A program made the position numbers and the translations under genes. A DNA stretch of 26,085 nucleotides from Hofstenia miamia (Eukaryota; Xenacoelomorpha; Acoela; Hofsteniidae), in assembly GCA_900660155.1 (NCBI GenBank), contig CABFPE010000020.1:634696-660780 (forward strand). The letters run 5' to 3'. The notes under the pieces are model-generated. The model had not been told where the DNA came from, ran no database searches, and saw only the letters and a program-made list of their open reading frames with translations. Below, in pieces: positions 19,884-26,085 of this stretch; the first letter of the stretch is position 1; every line of letters begins with the position of its first letter.

Positions 19884-20345
19884 CACTCACCTTGAGACTT
19901 CTGCAAATTGAACAAGGTAGTGAAGAAAGATTCATATCCTCTCCCACAAATAGAGGACAAGCACAAGTACTCTAGAACAATAGATTTATGCAAGGCGTAC
20001 TGGCAAGTGGAAATGGAAGAGGATGATATCGAAAAAACAGCATTCATAACACCATATGGACTGTACAAATGGATATACATGGCGTTAGGACTATGCAATG
20101 CACCAGCAACCTTTCAAAGACACATCACAAAAGTACTGAAGAACAAGACACACAGAATGGAAGATGAAGTCAAAGCATACATAGACAATATAATAGTGAC
20201 AAGTGACCTGATACAAGAGCACTTAGAAAAATTAGTAAGGACTTCAATGACATTGGAGAAGCAGGACTCTGCATCAATGGAAAGAAGTGTGACATACTAA
20301 ATCAGAAAATAGTATTATTGGGAAGAACAATTGAGAAAGGCAGAA
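19884..20345 (+). pseudogene. Decayed Gypsy-type reverse transcriptase fragment
   Basis: Contains the Ty3/Gypsy RT blocks in order: KLNKVVKKDSYPLP (near 19903-19944); IDLCKAYWQVEM (19980-20015) with the first catalytic Asp; KTAFITPYGLY (20034-20066); GLCNAPATFQR (20089-20121); and YIDNIIV (20179-20199). The usual catalytic pair there is Asp-Asp; here the second is Asn, which alone should inactivate the enzyme. Several residues are missing between the PLP block and the first catalytic block. A frameshift near 20240 moves the continuing 'AGLCINGKKC' block into another frame, ending with a 'LLGRTI' block near 20330. RNase H and integrase are absent. Confidence 0.88.
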
Positions 20346-20676
20346 TAGGATGTTACATTATCTGTAATTTTCCATTTATGCTTTTTGAAGTATCTCAATA
20401 CCATGCTCTCTATTAGTAGATCTGTATTTTTTGATTTTTTTATGAGCTATTGAGATTTCATCAAATGTGATTTCTTCTTTTGTCATCATGGAAATTACAA
20501 GTAAGGGGTGTACCTTAATTTAAACATGGTTTTCAATTAACGTTAAATGATTGAAACCAACATATTTTTCGACTCATTTTTTAATGAAAAGAAAGCATAT
20601 TGATACAAAAGTTATATATTCATGGTATATGTGCATCTAAAAGCAATTAACATAGATATTGAATCATTCATTATCA
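20346..20676. other. Non-coding stretch after the plus-strand RT fragment
   Basis: No supported gene. At 20347-20356 the decamer ggatgttaca repeats the last ten bases of the 5' LTR (19448-19457), which could be a trace of the element's lost 3' end or chance. Confidence 0.35.
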
Positions 20677-20794
20677 CTAATCAAAATCATCATTCATTTC
20701 CAATGAGATCATTTCAAATTCGTCATCATCACAATTGAAACAAACAGGACAAAGACATTTCTTCTCAGAATTTTGCACCTTGATTCTTTGAAAT
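20677..20794 (-). CDS. Candidate terminal exon with Cys-rich, acidic C-terminus
   Basis: A minus-strand frame of about 38 codons ends at a TAG (20677-20679). It encodes a basic start (RFQRIKVQNSEKK), then CLCPVCFNC (a C-x-C-x-x-C-x-x-C cluster), then an acidic tail ending NDDFD. Composition is coding-like and differs from the AT-rich flanks. A possible acceptor AG lies just upstream (20795-20796). It may be the last exon of a gene or of a transposase. I do not recognise the family. It lies between the two halves of the minus-strand Gypsy remains, so a mobile origin is plausible. Confidence 0.3.
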
Positions 20795-21234
20795 CTCGTG
20801 AAGTCAGGTGAGAGTTTCATGGATTAACGAGATGCAAAAGTCCTTTATTTGTCAATAATAATCATCAGTTTTTGTTGTAATAAAAAATTTTGAATTGTTC
20901 AATGACTTATGTTATTTCAATCTATCAGATCTTACATCAATGATTGAAATTTAAATCTCACTTACCCAAGATATTGAACAAATAAAAATTACAGTCTAAA
21001 ACCAATATTTCTAAAAAAATGAATGCAATGATTAATTAGTTAAAAGAATACAAAATGGATCATTAATAATGCTAAAGACTGTGTGAGACAATTTTTCAGA
21101 ATGTATAGAAAATATATTGATAGCAGTAGTTTGATATATGAATCTAAACTGTAACTTATCAGAGATCAAAAACCATATCAAAGTTATGGTATACCCTTTA
21201 GTATGGAATAATTGAAGTAATATTTTGAATTGAC
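20795..21234. other. Non-coding stretch
   Basis: AT-rich. In minus-strand sense it follows the RNase H remains directly, so its right part may be decayed pol, but nothing further is recognisable. Confidence 0.4.
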
Positions 21235-22125
21235 CATTATACTGGAACTCCAGAAAACTTTCTTAAATAATCAATGGTGCTATTATCAGTTCTGACATAA
21301 ATTGATGCTGGTAGAGCAAGCATTTCCAACTTAGTGTTGTTCACTATGTTTTACTTTTTTTGAGAATCACTTAATTGATGTTTCCACATTTGCTCCAATG
21401 GTAATAGTGCTAATTTCACATTCCAGTACAAGTTCATCATCAGGCATTAGTGTATTTAGAGACTTCATTTAATTGATTTCTTTTCTGATAATGTTGAGTT
21501 TAATGTGCTTTTGCATATGAATTAATCTTTCATCTATGAGGGTTAGACATCTTTGAAGTTTCAGTTGCAAGATTCAGTATGAGCATGGGGTAATAGTTAG
21601 CAAAACCAAGTATCTGATGCAGATAATTTTTTTGTTAAAAGAAGCTATAATTTCATCAAATTGGTTTTCAGCATGATCCTTAATGTGAATATTTACAGGT
21701 TGAATTATGCAGCCTAGAAAGATGCCCTTTTTATAGCAATGTTAGATTGATTCAAATGTAAATTAGATGCAGTACTTTGTATAATTTTTTAGTGTGCTCT
21801 CCTTCTGTGAGCATTGCAAAAATGATTTTGTCAATATATTTGGAGATTTCTTTGCATCTGTTTTTGTACAAAGAGATTTATTAGCATTGCACTGAAGAGT
21901 AGCAGGTGCATTGTATAATACAAGATTCATTTAGAGCCATGATAAAAAGCAATTTCTTCTATCTCTGGTTCATGCATTGTGATCTGCCAACCTGCATTTC
22001 AAAGATAAAAGGTGGTAAATAGTTTAATAGTGGCAGCATCATTTAAAATGTCTTCAGTTCATAGTAATGGGTAATCACCATGTTTGATGTTCTTGGTAGT
22101 TGAAGCATAAGCAATCTTACACTTT
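21235..22125 (-). pseudogene. Decayed Gypsy-type reverse transcriptase and RNase H
   Basis: Minus-strand Gypsy pol blocks appear in the correct order, spread over all three frames. HGDYPLL then TEDIL (about 22040-22085), matching the 'YPLP.IDDIL' block; LFTTFYL then GWQITMHE (about 21970-22020), where the catalytic Asp of 'TLDL' is lost; YNAPATLQ (about 21885-21912); YIDKII (about 21823-21842), with the second catalytic Asp replaced by Lys; LGFANYY (about 21588-21610), the RT connection; LVLECE (about 21418-21436), opening RNase H; and YVRTDNSTIDYL (about 21262-21297), the RNase H 'TDN' block. Many stops and shifts. With the integrase at 17785-18165 it suggests one old minus-strand element later split. 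Confidence 0.85.
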
Positions 22126-22421
22126 CTCATAATTTCAATACTTAGGAGATCAGGAATTGGTAATATACAAAACATAATGTATGGTGTTCATTATGTTCAT
22201 TATGAGAAAAATGGGCTAAAGAACTGTGATAAAAATGTAATTTAAAAAGTTTCTATATGGGCTTGATGAATCTGTTCTCTCGATTTGTATTTCTTATTTC
22301 CACATTTTGTTTACTAATTAGTAAAACCGAATTCACAGCTAATGTGACCGCGTTGCATACATTTTTAATGCATAAATGTTATGCATTTAATAAATATTAA
22401 TATAATAGGATTTAGATTAGT
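22126..22421. other. Non-coding stretch with a small palindrome
   Basis: AT-rich. Contains the near-palindrome ATGCATAAATGTTATGCAT at 22368-22386. No supported gene. Confidence 0.4.
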
Positions 22422-22595
22422 ATGGATTTATATTATCCTATTATTGCAATTGAAAAGAGTGTTGGGATAGTTAACTTCTTAAAGAAATTGACAGCAAATA
22501 AGTGGAAATCACTAATGGATCATGGCTTGAAAAGAGCAGCTATTTTGGAAACAAATTTCAAGCATGACCCCATCCCCAATGATTTCTCCTTGTGA
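22422..22595 (+). CDS. Small ORF of 57 residues, product unknown
   Basis: An ATG-initiated frame encoding a soluble, helix-prone peptide (motifs VNFLKKLTANKWKSLMDHGL and ETNFKHDPIPNDF), with more varied residue use than chance frames in this AT-rich region. I do not recognise it. It could be an exon, since the upstream frame is also open for a few codons, or a fragment of an element. The TGACGTCA palindrome (22593-22600) overlaps its stop codon. Confidence 0.25.
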   Translation: MDLYYPIIAIEKSVGIVNFLKKLTANKWKSLMDHGLKRAAILETNFKHDPIPNDFSL

Positions 22596-23097
22596 CGTCA
22601 GAAAGTACATACACACCCAGAGAAAACCACTTAAGAAGACAACTAAAACTGCCAGCAGTGATCTTTGGTCAGATTGAAATTGATTTAACCTAACACCAAA
22701 TTCAGCTTGGTTTCCTTTAAAGATTGTTTGGTTTCAAAAGGGATCTACAATATTTACAAAGAAATGATTTTCGTTCACATTTTGAATAGTACACTAGAAA
22801 TTGGCAATGTGTATTTAAAATTAACCTTTTACTTAGTGTTTGATTCTGAAATTTGTTATTATCAGTGTTCTATATGTGTCAAAATAAATTAGTTCACTAA
22901 GAATTTGTTGTTTATTTAAATTTAAGTCAAAGAAGTGAAAAATTGTTTAAGTTTTCAAAACCAAAATAATGAGGCTAAGATACATAAAAATATTCTAGCT
23001 TCACCAGTTTTTAAAACAAGGTATAATAATTGTCATATTTGTTCTCTGTAGTCAAAGAAATAGACTTTAAAGTAACTTCTTAAAACAATTTAATTTT
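22596..23097. other. Non-coding stretch
   Basis: AT-rich. A 61-codon frame at 22707-22892 has no recognisable motif. The stretch ends at the (ACA)n tract that probably marks the 3' end of the minus-strand LINE. Confidence 0.5.
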
Positions 23098-23118
23098 ACA
23101 ACAACAACAACAACAACA
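23098..23118. repeat. (ACA)7 microsatellite, probable LINE 3' tail
   Basis: Seven perfect ACA units, reading (TGT)n on the strand of the LINE. It lies about 156 bp beyond the LINE stop codon. CR1-group LINEs often end in a short microsatellite rather than poly(A), so it is a natural 3' terminus, by inference. Confidence 0.6.
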
Positions 23119-23273
23119 TATATTTAAGTTCTCATGTACATATGCATTTATTAAGTTTACAAACTTATTAAGAACATAAATAATGCAACTTTCTTCACAT
23201 GAGCTTAGTTATGTCAGTAAATGTTTGTTTCTTTGTTGTTTATAAATTACATATAACTTGATAATTTTTTTAC

Positions 23274-23759
23274 TTATTGTTCTTGAGTTGCACATCTTAT
23301 TTTATAATTAGTCAGATAATTAATATTTTGTTGTGTAATCATGTTTTTCAACTTCTTTTTAAATATTGTATAATTTTTTTCACTTCTTGTCCTGTTATCC
23401 AATTTGTTCCATAGTGATATTGAATAATTTAGGAATCCGTTCTTCATTACTTTTCTATTATACTTAGTTTTATCAAATAAATAAGAGTATCATCTGCAAA
23501 TTGTATATGATTACTATTAATGTGCTGATCCATATCATTTACATATAACTAGTACTGATCCTTGTGTTACTCCATGGTTTATTTCTAATGAATTTGATAT
23601 TTCTTCATTGAGTTTCACATACTGATATCTATTACTTAAATAACTATTTAATATTTCTATTAATGAATCACTAAAATTATAAATCTGATTTAACTTTTCC
23701 AATAAAATAGAATGGTTTATTGAATTAAATGCCTTTGAAATATCTAATGATACTATATA
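23274..23759 (-). pseudogene. LINE reverse transcriptase palm and C-terminus (downstream of the mariner)
   Basis: Begins with SLDISKAFNSINH, which is RT motif A with its catalytic Asp, then SYLSNRYQYV and GVTQGSVL (about 23545-23655). A small deletion removes the expected 'GPLLF' region and shifts the frame; LYVNDMDQH and QFADDTLIY follow (about 23478-23530), so the catalytic FADD at 23489-23500 is preserved. At about 23458 the sequence jumps to the extreme C-terminus, SISLWNKLDNRTR...FKKKLK, ending at the stop 23274-23276. The RT thumb region, some 200 or more residues in relatives, is therefore deleted. Confidence 0.85.
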
Positions 23760-23761
23760 TA

Positions 23762-23793
23762 TTAACATGTCTGGAAAAGAATTAGAATAATGC
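23762..23793. repeat. Mariner terminal inverted repeat (3' end of the gene)
   Basis: 32 bp, identical to the inverted copy at 25058-25089. It lies 42 bp from the transposase stop codon. Confidence 0.95.
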
Positions 23794-23835
23794 CAAAACG
23801 TTTATTTAGCACAAAAAGAACATAACAATTCATGT

Positions 23836-24912
23836 TTATTGGACAGTGTAATCACTGTTGAGTCGGATGACATGTTCACAATGGGCGATATATTTATTTG
23901 CTTCCTCCAACATCTTCCTTTTTTCAATAGAAGTGAGGGCCTGTCGCGCAGCGGAAAGCAGATCTTCTTTACTTTCAAATTGTTGCTTTTTCAATTGCAG
24001 TTTCAGCCATTTGTTGATCCAACGGTCACAACCATTGAGGTCTGGTGAATATGGCGCCTGTTTCGAGAGAATGATTTGTTTGTCGCGAAAGAATTGTGTC
24101 GTGACTTGGGAAACATGAGGACGAGCATTGTCTTGTCTCCAGATAATCTCGTGCTGCTGTACTCTCCCATGCCGTTCACGGCGAAATTTGTCGATAGTGT
24201 ATTGGACAAACTGTTTGTAGCGTTCACTATCGACTTTTTCATTCCTGCCAGTACCCTGAATCGCAAATTTGCCATCGTGAGTGTACGCCAAAAGCAGCAT
24301 TGTGCGCTTGCCCCTCGGTGTTGCTTGGATGGCCCTTGGTCGTGCGTCTGTTTTGGCGGTCCATTTCTTCAGATCACGCCTCCAAGGAATTGGAGAAAAT
24401 GGTACCCAAGATTCATCTGTAATGACATACCGTCGGCACCACTGCTCTATGCCCAGTTCATGAAAGAGCCGTATATCCTCTTGACAACATTGCACCCGCT
24501 GTTGCTTGTGGACTTCTGTTAAGGAATACGGAACCCAGACAGAGCAAATTTTTCTCATATTGAGACATTGATTCAGCATGGTTCTGACAGTATCTTTTCC
24601 TACATCCAAAAGATCAGCCAAGTGCCTTAATGATGCGCTGTCATTTTCTTCGATCAGTTTTTGCAGCTTGGTGACATTTTCAGGACAACTGGATGACGAA
24701 GGGCGACCAGAACTGTGCCCTTTCTCCGTTGACAATGTCTCTGCTTTGCAATTGGCAATCCATCCATAAATCGTAGCCAAACAAGGCACATCATCTGGCC
24801 ATACATTGGTCAATTTCCTGTGAATATCTCCGGCAGATGTTCCATTATGATACTCGGTATACACATAAAATCTGCACGCTGAATTTGAATATTCCATTGC
24901 AACGCGACACAC
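23836..24912 (-). CDS. Mariner transposase, DD34D, apparently intact
   Basis: A 358-residue cut-and-paste transposase. The N-terminal paired-like DNA-binding region has a first helix-turn-helix (about residues 12-52, ending ATIYGWIANC), a GRPS hinge near 69-72, and a second helix-turn-helix (about 81-118, LADLLDVGKDTVRTML). Then comes the WVPYSL linker (126-131; usually WVPHEL). The catalytic core has Asp166 (VITDESW), Asp261 (WRQDNARPH) and Asp296 (YSPDLNGCD). With 34 residues between the last two, this is the mariner DD34D signature; spacing from the first Asp (94 residues) is also normal. Length is close to the usual 345 or so; Met6 is an alternative start. There are no stops or frameshifts. 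Codon and base composition are visibly richer in G and C than neighbouring sequence. It is transcribed toward the left terminal repeat. Confidence 0.95.
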   Translation of the reverse strand: MCRVAMEYSNSACRFYVYTEYHNGTSAGDIHRKLTNVWPDDVPCLATIYGWIANCKAETLSTEKGHSSGRPSSSSCPENVTKLQKLIEENDSASLRHLADLLDVGKDTVRTMLNQCLNMRKICSVWVPYSLTEVHKQQRVQCCQEDIRLFHELGIEQWCRRYVITDESWVPFSPIPWRRDLKKWTAKTDARPRAIQATPRGKRTMLLLAYTHDGKFAIQGTGRNEKVDSERYKQFVQYTIDKFRRERHGRVQQHEIIWRQDNARPHVSQVTTQFFRDKQIILSKQAPYSPDLNGCDRWINKWLKLQLKKQQFESKEDLLSAARQALTSIEKRKMLEEANKYIAHCEHVIRLNSDYTVQ

Positions 24913-25057
24913 TAAAAACCAAATGAGTAATGATTATCATTCACACACATTATATTTCTGCTAACAGTTATAAAATGTAACCAATCAACAATTAGTATGA
25001 CATGCTAAATATTAATCATGCATGTACCTATGCGCAGCACACAATAATTGCATTGCA

Positions 25058-25089
25058 GCATTATTCTAATTCTTTTCCAGACATGTTAA
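25058..25089. repeat. Mariner terminal inverted repeat (5' end of the gene)
   Basis: 32 bp, exact inverted copy of 23762-23793. The transposase start lies about 145 bp inside it; the intervening leader would contain the promoter. Confidence 0.95.
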
Positions 25090-25091
25090 TA

Positions 25092-26085
25092 TTTTTTCAT
25101 ATCTATCTAATTTTGATCTCCAGTCTTCAACAGCATAAAGTAAGAAATCATTTGTTGAGTTGTCTTTTTGAAATCCAAACGGATGTTTTGATATTCAATT
25201 TGTTCCACATATAAGTTAATTTGGTTGAATAATAATTTTTCAAATATTTTATTAATTATTGTTAATACTGAAATTGGTCGGTAATTTTCTGCAAGATCTT
25301 TTCTTCCCTTTTTATATATTGGTGTAACTTTAACAATTTTTAAGTAATCAGGGTAAATTGCTTCTGCCTAGCATTGATTAAATAAGTCACAAAAAGTTCT
25401 CAATAAAATACCCAAGGCACCTTTCAATAACTAAGAAGGAAATTCACAATGACCTAATTAATTTTCTTTGTTTCTTTGTAAAATTCTACTAATGTAATAA
25501 ATATTGGTTTATAGGGATCATCATGTTTTCTAATATTGCGATGCTTATGATATAAATGTTTAAACTTTGTATTTAGGTTGTCATTCATTCCTAGTTTCAC
25601 AAATCTTTCATTTAAAATATTACTAAATTCTTTGTCATTTGTAATATAATCACCATTATCATTTATTATATAAAGAATTTCGTTTTCTTCTTTAAAATTT
25701 AAAAAATTCGAAATAAATGCCCACTTTTGTTTAATAGACTTTTTTCATTAAAAGATTTTTGTAAAAAAGCTTGTAGATCAAAATTACATTTTGTTGAGGC
25801 TTTATTTCTTAATGTTTTATAATGATCATAGTTGGCTTTCGATCTGTTTTGATAAAAAATTGCGTATGCCTTATGCTTTTTTCTAATGCATTCCTTCATT
25901 TCTTTAGATATCCATATCTTCCACTTTTTGTTACTATTTTTTACATTGTGTTTTTGAATCTTTATAATAGGACAAAGCTTATGATAAATACTTGTTAAAT
26001 TATCAATTATAAATATCATTTTTTGATCCACTGTTATGCCAAAGTAATAATCATTCCAATTTAAGTTGATCAATTCCTTCAAAAA
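25092..26085 (-). pseudogene. LINE linker and N-terminal reverse transcriptase (upstream of the mariner)
   Basis: In transcription order from the window edge: a linker typical of the region between endonuclease and RT (WKIWISKEMKECIRKKHKAY, about 25855-25925); a frameshift near 25735; KQKWAFISNFL and a 'NERFVKLG' stretch down to about 25560; three in-frame stops (25454-25456, 25431-25433, 25368-25370); YPDYLKIVKVTPIYKKGR and ENYRPISVL (about 25260-25365), the conserved RT start; a frameshift near 25185; and GFQKDNSTNDFLLYAVEDW (about 25125-25185), up to the mariner. The frame then continues across the insertion into the palm domain. Broken throughout; it begins outside the window. Confidence 0.85.

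Larger units (their letters stand above)
23762..25089 (-). mobile_element. Full-length mariner transposon
   Basis: A 1328-bp element with perfect 32-bp terminal inverted repeats (23762-23793 and 25058-25089; outer bases TTAACATGTCTGG). It is flanked by TA on both sides (23760-23761 and 25090-25091), the Tc1/mariner duplication. An equally consistent reading puts the ends three bases further in, because TTA also permits a TA duplication; both leave the LINE frame intact. It encodes one uninterrupted transposase. Size, ends and gene are those of a classical autonomous mariner. Confidence 0.96.
23098..26085 (-). mobile_element. CR1/Jockey-group LINE, decayed, 5' part outside the window
   Basis: A non-LTR retrotransposon on the minus strand, running from beyond the right edge of the window to the (ACA)n tract. 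It contains the linker region after the endonuclease, reverse transcriptase blocks and the C-terminal 'LWNKL' region. It is interrupted by the mariner at 23762-25089. Frameshifts, stops and an internal deletion show it is dead. Endonuclease and 5' end are not in the window. Motif style suggests the CR1/L2/Jockey group; I cannot name the clade more closely. Confidence 0.85.

Noticed and set aside
19712..20098. 128-codon minus-strand frame
   Set aside because: It overlaps the plus-strand Gypsy RT blocks and shows no family motif on the minus strand.
22593..22600. TGACGTCA palindrome as a CRE-type regulatory site
   Set aside because: A single 8-bp match with no promoter context; expected by chance at some rate.
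24076..24522. 148-codon plus-strand frame
   Set aside because: It is antisense to the intact mariner transposase; a shadow frame.
1..26085. CRISPR arrays, bacterial operons, tRNA or rRNA genes
   Set aside because: No regularly spaced direct repeats, no ribosome-binding-site-led gene strings and no cloverleaf or rRNA-like sequence were recognised; the content is eukaryotic.

Overview
The window looks like a metazoan (invertebrate) nuclear genome: it is strongly AT-rich, has many (AT)n microsatellites, no operon-like packing, one long intact host-type gene and a dense layering of eukaryotic transposable elements. I cannot name the species from sequence alone.

The only clear host gene is a single-exon Patched-domain (RND-type) membrane protein at 4418-6967 on the minus strand. 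Four short stretches (164-273, 9139-9242, 20677-20794, 22422-22595) read like small or terminal exons but are weak candidates. Most of 6968-11549 and 14085-15611 is AT-rich sequence with no gene I can support.

The rest is a nested transposon landscape. From left to right: a decayed Tc1/mariner-superfamily (IS630/DDE-type) transposase on minus (803-1286); a second decayed one on plus (1927-3440) split by a C-rich hAT-like element (2665-3371); a hAT-type MITE with an exact 8-bp target duplication (3624-4048); another hAT-type MITE (11550-11884); a TA-duplicating terminal-inverted-repeat element (12211-14035) that broke a dispersed repeat, whose unbroken copy lies at 9692-9769, and that itself holds a solo LTR (12616-13571); a decayed copy of an unnamed multicopy protein family (16099-16870); integrase remains (17785-18165) and RT/RNase H remains (21235-22125) of a minus-strand Gypsy-type element, with a plus-strand Gypsy-type remnant (LTR 18523-19457, primer-binding site, RT to 20345) lying between them; and a CR1/Jockey-group LINE (minus, about 23098 to beyond 26085) interrupted by a full-length mariner (23762-25089).

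The mariner is the youngest-looking element: perfect 32-bp terminal inverted repeats, TA duplication, an uninterrupted 358-residue DD34D transposase, and a base composition visibly less AT-rich than its surroundings. At two nested insertions (hAT-like in IS630-like, mariner in LINE) the host element's reading frame continues exactly across the inferred pre-insertion site, which supports the boundaries independently of the repeats.
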